From contig JAHBST010000003.1 in the NCBI GenBank assembly GCA_019638975.1, positions 1 through 62,913 of the forward strand: a stretch of 62,913 nt of DNA. Direction: 5' to 3'. This DNA comes from Cryobacterium sp. GTDB taxonomy: Bacteria > Actinomycetota > Actinomycetes > Actinomycetales > Microbacteriaceae. Both the position numbers and the translations under genes were made by a program. Below, piece after piece: positions 18,165 through 27,063 of this stretch. Position 1 is the first letter of the stretch; the number at the start of each line of letters is the position of its first letter. The notes below the pieces were generated by a model that was given only the letters and a program-made list of their open reading frames with translations, was not told the DNA's origin and ran no database searches.

Positions 18165-19340
18165 CTAGCGAGAGAGCAGCAGCGCTTCACCCTGGCCGCC
18201 ACCGCCGCACAGCGACACGGCCGCACGACCGGAGCCGCGGCGCTTGAGCTCGTAGGCCGCGTGCAGTGCCAGCCGCGCTCCGGATGCGCCGATCGGATGG
18301 CCGAGTGCGATCGCGCCGCCGTGGATGTTCACGATGTCGTGGCTTACGCCGAGCGCGCGAGTGGAGTGCAGAGAAACCGCGGCGAAGGCTTCGTTGATTT
18401 CGATGAAGTCGAGATCGGTCGTCTCCCATTTTCCGCGCTCGAGGGCGGCGGAGATCGCGTGAGCCGGTTGCGCGTGAAGCGAGTTGTCGGGACCGGCGAC
18501 CTGGCCCGCTGCGCCGACGATCGCGAGCCACTCGAGCTTGTGGGCATCCGCATACTCGCGGCTGCACAGAATGAGCGCGGCCGCACCGTCGCTGATGGGA
18601 GACGAATTTCCTGCCGTGATGGTGCCTTGCGGATCGAACGCCGGCTTCAGTCCCGCGAGGCTTTCCTCCGTGCTGTCCGGGCGGACGCCCTCATCGGCAG
18701 TGACGATCGTGTCGCCCTTTCGCCCGGGTACCGTGACGGGCACGATTTCTTCCGCGAGCATTTCGGCGGCAGCTCCGGCGCGCTGGTGGGATGCCGCCGC
18801 GATGCGATCCTGGTCGCCGCGGGAGATCCCGAGCGGCAGGTTGTGACGCTCGGTGGACAGGCCCATCGAGTCGTGGTCGAAGGCATCCGACAGTCCGTCG
18901 TGCGCCATGTGGTCGAGAGCGGAGACCGTGCCGTACGCCCATCCCTTGCGCGACCCCATGAGCAGATGGGGAGCGTTGCTCATGGATTCCTGGCCCCCGA
19001 CCGCGACGACCTCGGCTTCACCCGTGCGGATGAGCCGTGCACCGTCGATCACGGCGGTGAGGCCGGACAGACACAGTTTGTTGATCGTGGTCGCGGGCAC
19101 ATCGAAGCCTATCCCCGCGGCAACCGCGGTTTGGCGCGCGGGCCCCTGACCGACTCCCGCTTGAAGCACTTGCCCGAAAAGCACGGCATCGATGTCGGCG
19201 ACCTTCACCCCCGAGCGCTCGATCGCAGCGCGCAGCGCGGTTGCTCCGAGCTCGACTGAAGTCACAGTGGAGAGTGATCCATTGAGTTTTCCCTGAGGGG
19301 TTCGCGCTCCCGCGAGAATGACGACATCGCTCTGATTCAT
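18165..19340 (-). CDS. acetyl-CoA C-acetyltransferase (thiolase)
   Basis: Thiolase of 391 residues that cleaves or forms acetoacetyl-CoA. The acylated Cys90 is in INKLCLSGLTAV, the general-base His in GGAIALGHPIGASG, and the second catalytic Cys in SLCGGGGQG. The NKLCLSG motif favours an acetoacetyl-CoA thiolase rather than the 3-oxoadipyl-CoA thiolase PaaJ, which usually reads NRLCGSG, but substrate cannot be settled from motifs. AAGGAG lies just upstream of the ATG. It is divergent from the 3-oxoacid CoA-transferase genes; together they would make a ketone-body (acetoacetate) utilisation set. Confidence 0.92.
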   Translation of the reverse strand: MNQSDVVILAGARTPQGKLNGSLSTVTSVELGATALRAAIERSGVKVADIDAVLFGQVLQAGVGQGPARQTAVAAGIGFDVPATTINKLCLSGLTAVIDGARLIRTGEAEVVAVGGQESMSNAPHLLMGSRKGWAYGTVSALDHMAHDGLSDAFDHDSMGLSTERHNLPLGISRGDQDRIAAASHQRAGAAAEMLAEEIVPVTVPGRKGDTIVTADEGVRPDSTEESLAGLKPAFDPQGTITAGNSSPISDGAAALILCSREYADAHKLEWLAIVGAAGQVAGPDNSLHAQPAHAISAALERGKWETTDLDFIEINEAFAAVSLHSTRALGVSHDIVNIHGGAIALGHPIGASGARLALHAAYELKRRGSGRAAVSLCGGGGQGEALLLSR

Positions 19341-19467
19341 GGTGTGCTCCTTCCACGTGCCACTCTAGTTCTGCGAGCGTCGCGTTTCCGGTGAACATTT
19401 CCCTGGCAGGGCTCCAACGGCAACAATGGAGATGCAGCGATTGAGCCGCGGCGAGAGGGAGCCCCAC

Positions 19468-20238
19468 ATGGCAATGGACAAGACCGTCGGATCCGCTCGG
19501 GATGCCGTGAGCGACATCGGGGATGGCGCGTCGATCGCGGTCGGCGGGTTCGGCCTCTCGGGGAATCCGATGATCCTCATCACGGCGATCCTCGATGCCG
19601 GCACGAAGGACCTTTCGATCGTCAGCAACAATTGCGGCGTCGACGATTGGGGTCTCGGCGTGCTCTTGAAGGCGCATCGCATCCGGAAGATGACATCCTC
19701 GTATGTGGGTGAAAACAAGGAATTCGAGCGCCAGTTCCTGTCGGGCGAGCTCGAACTGGAACTCACGCCGCAAGGGACGCTTGCCGAGAAGTTGCGCGCC
19801 GGCGGCTCCGGAATTGCGGCCTTCTTCACCCCGACCGGAGTGGGCACTCAAGTCGCCGAGGGAGGACTTCCCCGACGGTACAACCCGGACGGCAGCATTG
19901 CCGTCGCGTCGCCGCACAAGGAGGTCCGGTCGATGGACTTCGCGGGCAGAACGCGCGATTTCGTGCTCGAGGAGGCGATTACGACTGATTTCGCCATCGT
20001 CCACGCTCTTCGAGGCGACACCCACGGCAATCTCGTCTTTAATAAGTCTGCGCGCAACTTCAATCCCATCGCCGCAATGGCGGGTCGGGTGTGCATCGCG
20101 GAGGTCGAGGAGCTCGTGCCTGCGGGCGAGATCGACCCGGATTCCGTTCACTTGCCGGGAGTGTTCGTCCACCGCGTCCTCGAGGTCGGTGCCGGTGTCG
20201 AGAAACGAATAGAACGTCGAACCGTGAGGGAGGCGTGA
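19468..20238 (+). CDS. 3-oxoacid CoA-transferase, subunit A
   Basis: Alpha subunit of a succinyl-CoA:3-oxoacid CoA-transferase (SCOT-type), 256 residues. The glycine-rich [14 protein letters not shown] and the motif [15 protein letters not shown] are diagnostic. The start is placed at ATG 19468 after GAGAGGGA (19452-19459); the frame is open 14 codons further upstream without a ribosome site. Subunit B follows two bases after its stop. The same family includes 3-oxoadipate CoA-transferases, so a link to the aromatic degradation island next door is possible. Confidence 0.9.
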   Translation: MAMDKTVGSARDAVSDIGDGASIAVGGFGLSGNPMILITAILDAGTKDLSIVSNNCGVDDWGLGVLLKAHRIRKMTSSYVGENKEFERQFLSGELELELTPQGTLAEKLRAGGSGIAAFFTPTGVGTQVAEGGLPRRYNPDGSIAVASPHKEVRSMDFAGRTRDFVLEEAITTDFAIVHALRGDTHGNLVFNKSARNFNPIAAMAGRVCIAEVEELVPAGEIDPDSVHLPGVFVHRVLEVGAGVEKRIERRTVREA

Positions 20239-20240
20239 CG

Positions 20241-20891
20241 ATGGCACTCTCTCGCGACGAAATGGCGGCACGTGCCGCGAAGGAACTTCAAGACGGAACC
20301 TACGTCAATTTGGGAATCGGCCTGCCGACTCTCGTCCCGAACTTCGTGCCGGACGGAATCACTGTCACTCTTCAATCCGAGAACGGCATCCTGGGCGTCG
20401 GGCCCTACCCGACGGACGACTCCGTCGATCCGGATCTGATCAACGCCGGCAAGGAGACGGTCACGCTGCTTCCGGGTGCGGCTTTCTTCGATTCGGCGAC
20501 GAGTTTCGGGATGATCCGCGGCGGCAAGATCGACGCGGCGATTCTGGGAGCCATGCAAGTGTCGGCGACGGGCGATCTGGCGAACTGGATGATTCCGGGA
20601 AAGATGGTCAAGGGACCGGGGGGAGCCATGGATCTCGTCCACGGCGCCGGAAACCTGATCGTGCTCATGGAACACGTTGCGAAAGACGGCTCGCCCAAGA
20701 TCGTGCACGATTGCTCGCTCCCGCTCACCGGGCGGGGAGTGGTCGACAGGATCATCACGGATCTCGCCGTGATCGACGTGACTCCCGCTGGGCTTGTGCT
20801 CGTGGAGCTTGCTCCCGGTGTGACCGTCGAGGAGGTGCGCGCGGCGACGGAGCCGCCGCTGTCCCTCGCGCCAGGTCTGGCCGAGGGCTGA
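20241..20891 (+). CDS. 3-oxoacid CoA-transferase, subunit B
   Basis: Beta subunit, 216 residues, carrying the catalytic glutamate in the conserved [12 protein letters not shown] (the CoA-thioester-forming Glu of class I CoA-transferases) and the N-terminal [15 protein letters not shown]. Length is normal. It is translationally coupled to subunit A (TGACG-ATG). It ends 55 bp before ispG, which has its own leaderless promoter, so the CoA-transferase pair reads as a self-contained insert between rseP and ispG. Confidence 0.92.
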   Translation: MALSRDEMAARAAKELQDGTYVNLGIGLPTLVPNFVPDGITVTLQSENGILGVGPYPTDDSVDPDLINAGKETVTLLPGAAFFDSATSFGMIRGGKIDAAILGAMQVSATGDLANWMIPGKMVKGPGGAMDLVHGAGNLIVLMEHVAKDGSPKIVHDCSLPLTGRGVVDRIITDLAVIDVTPAGLVLVELAPGVTVEEVRAATEPPLSLAPGLAEG

Positions 20892-20934
20892 ACCGAGCGG
20901 CCGCGACGAGCGGTTCGGCATGAACCGAGCGTCG

Positions 20935-20940
20935 TAGGAT
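20935..20940 (+). promoter_or_regulatory. leaderless -10 element for ispG
   Basis: TAGGAT is followed by six bases and the GTG start at 20947. This explains the absence of a Shine-Dalgarno sequence and supports the GTG start. Confidence 0.5.
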
Positions 20941-20946
20941 TGGGAC

Positions 20947-22095
20947 GTGCCCGCGATCAACCTAGGAATGCCGAAAGTTCCCGAGGTGCTCGCACCGCGG
21001 CGGAAATCCCGCCAGATTTCGGTCGGCAAGGTGCTCGTGGGCGGGGACGCTCCAGTGAGCGTGCAGTCGATGACGACGACCCAGACGACGGACATCAACG
21101 CGACGCTGCAGCAAATCGCCGAGCTCACGGCATCCGGTTGCGACATCGTGCGCGTCGCCGTTCCACACCAGGACGACGCGGACGCGTTGAAGATCATCGC
21201 CGCGAAGAGCCAGATTCCCGTGATCGCGGATATCCACTTCCAGCCGCGCTACGTGTTCGCCGCGATCGATGCCGGGGTCGGGGCGGTGCGGGTGAATCCG
21301 GGAAATATCAAGAAGTTCGATGACCAGGTCGGGGCGATCGCGGTGGCCGCGAAGGCGGCGGGCGTGAGCATCCGGATCGGCGTGAACGCGGGTTCGCTCG
21401 AACCGAGCCTGCTCGAGAAGTACGGCAAAGCGACGCCGGAGGCGCTCGTGGAGAGCGCCGTGTGGGAAGCGAGCCTCTTCGAGGAGCACGACTTCCACGA
21501 CTTCAAGATTTCGGTCAAGCACAACGACCCCGTGACGATGGTGAAGGCGTATCGGCTCCTCGCCGAGCGCGGCGACTGGCCGCTGCATCTCGGCGTCACG
21601 GAGGCCGGTCCGGCGTTCCAGGGGACGATCAAGTCGGCGACGGCGTTCGGAATCCTCTTGGCGGAAGGCATCGGCGACACGATCCGAGTCTCGCTTTCGG
21701 CGCCGCCCGTCGAAGAAGTCAAAGTGGGACTCCAGATTCTGCAGTCTTTGGGCTTGCGGGAGCGCAAGCTCGAGATCGTGTCGTGCCCGAGTTGCGGCCG
21801 CGCACAAGTGGACGTCTATTCGCTCGCGGATGCCGTGACAGCGGGTCTCGAGGGCATGTCCGTTCCGCTCAGGGTCGCCGTCATGGGTTGCGTCGTGAAC
21901 GGCCCGGGCGAGGCCCGCGAAGCCGACCTCGGGGTCGCGAGCGGCAACGGCAAGGGGCAGATCTTCGTCAAGGGCGAAGTCATCAAGACCGTGCCGGAAG
22001 CCGATATTGTCGCGACACTCATCGAGGAAGCGAATCGGCTGGCTGCGGAAATGCCGGATGCGCCCGCCGGCGAACCGGTCGTCGTCACCGCATAA
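20947..22095 (+). CDS. ispG: 4-hydroxy-3-methylbut-2-enyl diphosphate synthase (IspG/GcpE)
   Basis: Penultimate MEP-pathway enzyme, a [4Fe-4S] protein reducing MEcPP to HMBPP. The 382-residue product has the TIM-barrel N-terminal half ([36 protein letters not shown]) and the cluster cysteines in [11 protein letters not shown] and [11 protein letters not shown] near the C-terminus. Together with dxr it places part of the non-mevalonate pathway in this window. The gene is followed by the phenylacetate island. Confidence 0.97.
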   Translation: MPAINLGMPKVPEVLAPRRKSRQISVGKVLVGGDAPVSVQSMTTTQTTDINATLQQIAELTASGCDIVRVAVPHQDDADALKIIAAKSQIPVIADIHFQPRYVFAAIDAGVGAVRVNPGNIKKFDDQVGAIAVAAKAAGVSIRIGVNAGSLEPSLLEKYGKATPEALVESAVWEASLFEEHDFHDFKISVKHNDPVTMVKAYRLLAERGDWPLHLGVTEAGPAFQGTIKSATAFGILLAEGIGDTIRVSLSAPPVEEVKVGLQILQSLGLRERKLEIVSCPSCGRAQVDVYSLADAVTAGLEGMSVPLRVAVMGCVVNGPGEAREADLGVASGNGKGQIFVKGEVIKTVPEADIVATLIEEANRLAAEMPDAPAGEPVVVTA

Positions 22096-22112
22096 CCGGG
22101 CGCTCACCAGAA

Positions 22113-22124
22113 CGAACGGTCAGT
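22113..22124. promoter_or_regulatory. putative PaaR half-operator upstream of the hydratase-paaH-paaZ operon
   Basis: CGAACGGTCAGT fits the half-site CGNNCGGTNAGT that also occurs at 28737-28748 before paaA. It sits about 20 bp upstream of the TAGAAT -10 element, in the -35 region, where a TetR repressor would block polymerase. The left half is imperfect here: a GCTCACC stretch is displaced by one base. I recall PaaR of corynebacteria using a similar palindrome, but could not check. Confidence 0.55.
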
Positions 22125-22142
22125 CGGCTGCTCGCGTCCTCG

Positions 22143-22148
22143 TAGAAT
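22143..22148 (+). promoter_or_regulatory. -10 element of the hydratase-paaH-paaZ operon
   Basis: TAGAAT about 28 bp before ATG 22177 gives a short leader containing the ribosome site AAAGGCGG (22167-22174). The putative PaaR site lies just upstream. Confidence 0.45.
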
Positions 22149-22176
22149 GATGGTGAACCGGCAGCAAAGGCGGAGC

Positions 22177-22929
22177 ATGGCGCATACAACCCTTCTCGTG
22201 GATGAGCACGCAGACCGCGTGCACGTCACGCTCAATCGACCCGAGTCGCGAAACTCCTTCGACCAGACGATGATCGACGAATTGCACGCGGTGTGCGCAG
22301 GGCTCGAGGCGACTCCCAAACTGCTCATCCTCTCGGGCGCCGGCGGCACGTTCGCGTCGGGGGCCGACATCCGCCAAATGATCGAACGGGGCCGCAAGGA
22401 AGCGCTCGCGGGCATCAACACGAGGCTTTTCCAGCGGGTTGCCGCGCTCCCCATGCCCGTCATCGCCGCGATCGACGGATACGCACTCGGCGGCGGCGCT
22501 GAACTTGCGTACGCGTGCGACTTCCGCATCGCGAGCACGCGCGCGAAGATCGGCAATCCGGAAGTCGGTCTCGGCATCATCGCGGGGGCCGGCGCGACGT
22601 GGCGTCTGCTCGAACTCGTCGGCGAGCCTGTCGCGAAAGAGATCCTCATGGCCGGTCGCGTGGTGACGGCGGACGAAGCCCTCGACTTGCGTCTCGTGTC
22701 CGAGGTCGTCGAACCGGATGACGTGCTCGCGGCTGCCCACGCCCTCGCCGATCGGATTCTCGTCAACGACCGTGCCGCGATCATGGCGACGAAACGCGTC
22801 ATCGCCGCGCCGCGGAGCGCGCATCCGCAAGTGGATCTCGACGAACAAGCGATTTTGTTCGAGTCGGAGACGAAGCGCGAACGGATGAGCGCGTTTCTGA
22901 ACCGGCGCGCCTCGAAGGGCGGCGCGTGA
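22177..22929 (+). CDS. enoyl-CoA hydratase/isomerase (PaaF-like)
   Basis: Crotonase-fold protein of 250 residues. The oxyanion-hole segment is in LSGAGGTFASGADIRQM, and the second in AAIDGYALGGGAELAYACDFRIAS. A Glu follows in GNPEVGLGIIAGAGATWRL, as in true hydratases. In phenylacetate catabolism PaaF hydrates 2,3-didehydroadipyl-CoA, and the immediate neighbours PaaH and PaaZ support that role. The start is placed at ATG 22177 because of the AAAGGCGG site; in-frame ATGs at 22147 and 22150 overlap the -10 element. Confidence 0.85.
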   Translation: MAHTTLLVDEHADRVHVTLNRPESRNSFDQTMIDELHAVCAGLEATPKLLILSGAGGTFASGADIRQMIERGRKEALAGINTRLFQRVAALPMPVIAAIDGYALGGGAELAYACDFRIASTRAKIGNPEVGLGIIAGAGATWRLLELVGEPVAKEILMAGRVVTADEALDLRLVSEVVEPDDVLAAAHALADRILVNDRAAIMATKRVIAAPRSAHPQVDLDEQAILFESETKRERMSAFLNRRASKGGA

Positions 22930-23801
22930 TGTCGGACGTTGGCGCGGTTCCGGCAACAGTCGGCGTCCTCGGCGGCGGCCGGATGGGCGCGGGCATCGCG
23001 CACGCATTTGTTCTCGCCGGGTCGCGTGTCGCCGTTGTCGAGCGCGACGATGACAGCGTGCGGATGGCGCGAGGGCGCGTGCTCGCGACGCTCATGACGA
23101 GCGTCGAGCGCGAAGCGACGAAAGAACCGCTCGAGGATTTGACGGCACGAGTCGGTTTTGGCACGGATCTTGCGGCGTTCGCGGACGCCGCACTCGTCGT
23201 CGAGGCCGTGCCAGAGTCGCTCGAGCTCAAGGTGGACGCGCTTTCGCGAGTCGAGGCAGCCGTGTCCCCGCTGGCCTGGCTCGCGAGCAACACCTCGTCG
23301 ATCTCGATCACGACGCTCGCCAACAGTCTCGTGCGCCCCGAGCGCTTCCTCGGCCTCCATTTCTTCAACCCCGTTCCCCCGTCGAAGCTCGTCGAAATCG
23401 TGGTGGGCGAGAAGTCCGCAGACGAACTCGTGGTCGCGGCGCAAGGCTGGGTCGCGGCGCTCGGCAAGACGCCGATCACGGTCAAGGATGTCCCGGGGTT
23501 CGCAAGCTCCCGACTCGGGCTCGCGCTTGGGCTCGAGGCGATTCGGATGCTCGAGGATGGCGTCGCGAGCGCGGAAGACATCGACGCCGCGATGTCTCTC
23601 GGCTACGGGCATCCGATGGGCCCGCTCAAGCTCACGGATGTCGTCGGACTCGATGTGCGTCTCGGCATCGCCGAGTATTTGCACGCGATGCTCGGCGAGC
23701 GGTTCGCCCCGCCGGCTCTATTGCGCGACATGGTCGAGCGCGGTGAACTGGGCCGAAAGAGCGGCAAAGGTTTTTACGAATGGCCGGGAGAGGGTTCATG
23801 A
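22929..23801 (+). CDS. paaH: 3-hydroxyacyl-CoA dehydrogenase (PaaH-like)
   Basis: NAD-dependent 3-hydroxyacyl-CoA dehydrogenase, about 290 residues, oxidising 3-hydroxyadipyl-CoA to 3-oxoadipyl-CoA in the PAA pathway. The N-terminal Rossmann motif is VGVLGGGRMGAGIAHAF; catalytic-site elements FLGLHFFNPVPPSKLVEIV and VKDVPGFASSRLG are present, and the C-terminal 3HCDH domain ends in GRKSGKGFYEW. Start ATG 22929 overlaps the previous stop (TGATG); a GTG at 22926 is the alternative. The assignment to PaaH rather than a general FadB-type enzyme rests on operon context. Confidence 0.87.
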   Translation: MSDVGAVPATVGVLGGGRMGAGIAHAFVLAGSRVAVVERDDDSVRMARGRVLATLMTSVEREATKEPLEDLTARVGFGTDLAAFADAALVVEAVPESLELKVDALSRVEAAVSPLAWLASNTSSISITTLANSLVRPERFLGLHFFNPVPPSKLVEIVVGEKSADELVVAAQGWVAALGKTPITVKDVPGFASSRLGLALGLEAIRMLEDGVASAEDIDAAMSLGYGHPMGPLKLTDVVGLDVRLGIAEYLHAMLGERFAPPALLRDMVERGELGRKSGKGFYEWPGEGS

Positions 23802-25867
23802 CGACAACGGTTCCGAGTTATCTGGCCGGAGAGTGGTGGACGAGCGACGCGTCGGGCGGCACTCCGATTCTGGACGCGAGCACGGGCGAACTCGTCGCGA
23901 CCGCGAATGTGTCGGGCGCCGACATTCCGGGCGCGATCGACTTCGCCCGCACGGTCGGTCAGGCCGGCCTCGGCGCGCTCACGTTTCATGAGCGAGCGCT
24001 CAAACTCAAGGAACTCGCGCAATTCTTGAATGGAAACCGCGACGAACTGTACGCGATCTCCGCGCAATCGGGTGCGACGCGCGGCGACTCGATGGTTGAC
24101 ATCGACGGAGGCATCGGCGTGCTGTTCACGTTCGGATCGAAGGGCCGACGCGAGCTGCCGAACTCGAACATCGTCGTCGACGGTGCGCCCGAAGTGCTGT
24201 CGAAGGACGGTTCCTTCATCGGTCAGCACATCTACACGCGATTGCCCGGTGTCGCCGTCCAAATCAATGCGTTCAACTTTCCCGTGTGGGGGATGCTCGA
24301 AAAGTTCGCTCCCGCGTTCCTCGCCGGCGTACCGACGATCGTGAAACCGGCGACTCCCACGGTGTACCTCGCCGAAGCGGCCGTGCGGATGATGGTCGGT
24401 TCCGGCATCCTGCCGGAGGGCTCCCTGCAACTCATTTCCGGTTCGGCGCGCGATCTCATCGACCACCTCGACTATCGCGATCTCGTGGGCTTCACAGGGT
24501 CGGCATCCACGGCCAACGCGTTGCGCTCGCATCCGAACGTCGTGCACGGCGGCGTGCGGTTCACGGGGGAGACGGATTCGCTGAACGCCTCCATCCTCGG
24601 GCCGGATGCCGTCGCGGGCACCCCCGAGTTCGAGGCGTACATCAAGTCGCTCGTGACCGAGATGACCGTGAAGGCAGGGCAGAAGTGCACGAGCATCCGC
24701 CGCGCGATCGTGCCGAACGCGCTCGTGGAGGGGGTGATCGCGGCGACCGCTGCACGCATCCAGGAGCGCGTCGTCGTCGGAGACCCCCGTGCGGACGGCG
24801 TCACGATGGGCGCGCTCGTGAGCCGCGAGCAAAAGGACGAAGTGAAAGAGCGCGTGCGGGAGCTCGTTTCCGCTGGCGGCGAGATCGTGTTCGGCTCGCT
24901 CGATGAGCCGGAGGTTCGCCGCGCGGATGGCTCGACGGGCACGGCGCCGGACGGCGCGTTCATGCAACCCGTGCTCCTGCACTTCGCGGATGCTCTCGCT
25001 GCCGCCGCGCACTCGATCGAAGCCTTCGGCCCCGTGTCGTCGGTCATCGGCTACGACACGGTGGAGGAAGCGGTCGAACTTGCCGCGCTCGGGGGCGGTT
25101 CGCTCGTCGCGACCGTTGCGACGCACGACCCGGATGTCGCCCGCACCGTGATCGAGGGCATCGCGGCGCACCACGGCCGCACGCTCATCCTCGACCGTGA
25201 CGATGCGCGCTCGAGCACGGGTCACGGTTCGCCCGTGCCCCACTTGATCCACGGCGGACCGGGTCGCGCGGGGGGCGGTGAGGAACTGGGCGGCATCCGC
25301 TCCGTATTCCACCACATGCAGCGCACCGCGGTGCAGGGTTCGCCCGCGATGCTCACGGCGGTGACCGGACAGTGGTTCACGGGCGCGCCGCGGAATCTTG
25401 ACGGGCCGCATCCGTTCCGCAAGTCGCTCGCCGAGCTGCGCATCGGGGATGCGATCGCGTCGCCGCTGCGCGAAGTGACCCTCGAGGACATCACGGCATT
25501 CGCGGATGAAACCGGCGACAAATTCTACGCGCACACCAACGAAGAGGCTGCGGCGGCGAATCCGTTCTTCCCGGGCATCGTCGCGCACGGCTATCTGCTC
25601 GTGTCGTGGGCGGCCGGGCTGTTCGTCGACCCTGGGCCTGGGCCGGTTCTCGCGAACTACGGGCTGGAGAATCTTCGATTCATCACGCCCGTCTCGCCCG
25701 GCGACAGCATCCGCGTGACGCTCACCGCGAAGAAGATCACGCCGCGAGAGACTGACGACTACGGCGAAGTGTGCTGGGACGCGGTCATCCACAATCAAAG
25801 CGACGAAATCGTCGCCACGTACGACGTGCTCACACTCGTCGCGAAGACGTGGCCGGCCGCCGGATAG
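23798..25867 (+). CDS. paaZ: bifunctional oxepin-CoA hydrolase / 3-oxo-5,6-dehydrosuberyl-CoA semialdehyde dehydrogenase
   Basis: PaaZ opens the oxepin ring and oxidises the resulting aldehyde. The 689-residue protein has an N-terminal aldehyde dehydrogenase domain (about 1-520) with VQINAFNFPVWGMLEKFAPAF and the catalytic Cys in TVKAGQKCTSIRRAIVP, followed by a MaoC-like hydratase domain (about 535-685) with FYAHTNEEAAAANPFFPGIVAHGYL. Both activities therefore look intact. Its ATG at 23798 overlaps the paaH stop (ATGA). It is the last gene of the first PAA operon; an 8-bp tandem repeat follows. Confidence 0.95.
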   Translation: MTTTVPSYLAGEWWTSDASGGTPILDASTGELVATANVSGADIPGAIDFARTVGQAGLGALTFHERALKLKELAQFLNGNRDELYAISAQSGATRGDSMVDIDGGIGVLFTFGSKGRRELPNSNIVVDGAPEVLSKDGSFIGQHIYTRLPGVAVQINAFNFPVWGMLEKFAPAFLAGVPTIVKPATPTVYLAEAAVRMMVGSGILPEGSLQLISGSARDLIDHLDYRDLVGFTGSASTANALRSHPNVVHGGVRFTGETDSLNASILGPDAVAGTPEFEAYIKSLVTEMTVKAGQKCTSIRRAIVPNALVEGVIAATAARIQERVVVGDPRADGVTMGALVSREQKDEVKERVRELVSAGGEIVFGSLDEPEVRRADGSTGTAPDGAFMQPVLLHFADALAAAAHSIEAFGPVSSVIGYDTVEEAVELAALGGGSLVATVATHDPDVARTVIEGIAAHHGRTLILDRDDARSSTGHGSPVPHLIHGGPGRAGGGEELGGIRSVFHHMQRTAVQGSPAMLTAVTGQWFTGAPRNLDGPHPFRKSLAELRIGDAIASPLREVTLEDITAFADETGDKFYAHTNEEAAAANPFFPGIVAHGYLLVSWAAGLFVDPGPGPVLANYGLENLRFITPVSPGDSIRVTLTAKKITPRETDDYGEVCWDAVIHNQSDEIVATYDVLTLVAKTWPAAG

Positions 25868-25892
25868 TCGAGGGTGCGGCAGGGTGGCAGTC

Positions 25893-25932
25893 GAGCCCCT
25901 GAGCCCCTGAGCTCCTTAGCCCCTGAAATCCT
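25893..25932. repeat. 8-bp tandem repeat, five degenerate units
   Basis: Units GAGCCCCT, GAGCCCCT, GAGCTCCT, TAGCCCCT and GAAATCCT follow each other with an exact 8-bp period in the short gap between the convergent paaZ and alkylation-repair genes. No stable hairpin with a T-run accompanies it, so a terminator function is not evident. It is a potential slippage (VNTR-like) site. Confidence 0.7.
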
Positions 25933-25935
25933 CAG

Positions 25936-26619
25936 TTAGCTCGCGCCCGTCACCGCGCGGATCCACAGGGGCACGAACGGGGACGTGCAGTTCGGGGGAG
26001 TGGGGTAGTCCTTGAGAACTTCGAGCCGCTCGCCGATGTCGATCGCGCGGTCGCGAAGCTCGACGTGGTGGATGCCGATGAGGCCCAGGCACGTGTTCAT
26101 CGCCCACTGCAAGCGGTCGGGGGCGTCCTTCATCTCGGCCTCGATGAGGTCGAGCAAGTGCGGAAGATCGAGGCCGTCGGAGTCTTTAACGACTTTGTCG
26201 GACGTGAGCGCCCAACCTGCGCTCGCGACGATCGGATCCGGGTCCGAAAACCATGCGACGCGGAGTTCCTCGGCGTGCGCGTTTTTCTTGACGACGTAAT
26301 TGATGAGCCAGTCCTGGACTTTCGGTGCGCCGGCTTCGCGCATCATCGCATCCAGTTCTTCGGCGCTGAAATCCTTCGGGCGGCAGATCAGCAGCGACAA
26401 CAGCTTCGCCGCCGTGTCTTTCGTTTCCCACAAACGGCGCGAGAGATCGGGCTGTGTTTTCAATCGTTTCGCGATTGCACGCAACGAACCGAGGTTGACG
26501 CCGTGATCGTCGCCGTGTCGTTCGTTGACTTCGCGCATCCGCGGATTCTCGAGTGCGGCGAGTTCGGCCATGACGGTTGCCGTCACCCCGGCGGTTGAAT
26601 CGGTAGTCGCGTTAGTCAT
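25936..26619 (-). CDS. DNA alkylation repair protein (AlkD-like HEAT-repeat family)
   Basis: A 227-residue protein that appears to belong to the DNA alkylation repair family of HEAT-like helical repeats, related to AlkC/AlkD glycosylases. Family-like blocks include AKLLSLLICRPKDFSAEELD, VQDWLINYVVKKNAHAEELR and AWFSDPDPIVASAGWAL, with a C-terminal YPTPPNCTSPFVPLWI. Its ATG at 26619 overlaps the end of the DUF1801 gene by eight bases; an in-frame ATG at 26631 is an equal alternative. No ribosome site is obvious, so coupling to the upstream gene is likely. It has no evident link to PAA catabolism. Confidence 0.75.
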   Translation of the reverse strand: MTNATTDSTAGVTATVMAELAALENPRMREVNERHGDDHGVNLGSLRAIAKRLKTQPDLSRRLWETKDTAAKLLSLLICRPKDFSAEELDAMMREAGAPKVQDWLINYVVKKNAHAEELRVAWFSDPDPIVASAGWALTSDKVVKDSDGLDLPHLLDLIEAEMKDAPDRLQWAMNTCLGLIGIHHVELRDRAIDIGERLEVLKDYPTPPNCTSPFVPLWIRAVTGAS

Positions 26620-27025
26620 CGCCGCGACCATAGGCGATGGCGATGAGTTTGCGCAACACGGAGAGATCGATGTCGTCGAGATTCTTCACGTAGACGCAAC
26701 CGGCGCCCTCGGTGAATTTTCCCAGTGCGGGCAGGAGTGCGGCGCCCTCCGGCAGATCCTTGAGACCGTAGATCGACAATTGCGCTTTGCGCGGCGAGAA
26801 TCCCGTCTTCGGCCAATCGCCCGTCGTGCGCGGGTTCGAGGGCGACCGGTAGCGATAGCTGCCGTATCCGACGATCGACGGCCCCCACAGCACTGGTTCG
26901 GCGCCGGTGACTTCCCGAAAAATCGAGTCGAGCATGATGCCGTCGTCTCGGCGTCGCGCGGGCGTCGCCGCCTCGAGAAAGTCCGCGACCGAAGCGGTGG
27001 TCGGCTGGGTCTTGTTGTCGGCCAT
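26612..27025 (-). CDS. DUF1801 domain protein
   Basis: Small protein of 137 residues with the DUF1801/YdhG-like fold. Recognisable stretches are DGIMLDSIFREVTGAEPVLW, GPSIVGYGSYRYR and GFSPRKAQLSIYGL. The function of the family is unknown, though it is often found near stress genes in actinobacteria. It begins 38 bp after the damaged paaK gene and may be read from the same minus-strand transcript. Confidence 0.8.
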   Translation of the reverse strand: MADNKTQPTTASVADFLEAATPARRRDDGIMLDSIFREVTGAEPVLWGPSIVGYGSYRYRSPSNPRTTGDWPKTGFSPRKAQLSIYGLKDLPEGAALLPALGKFTEGAGCVYVKNLDDIDLSVLRKLIAIAYGRGDD

Positions 27026-27063
27026 GGTTCAAGTATGCGCGCTCGCGGCTGCCGCCATCCGGC

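Noticed and set aside
23774..25798. A 674-codon minus-strand open frame opposite paaZ
   Set aside because: Composition is that of a GC-driven shadow and the opposite strand encodes an intact PaaZ.
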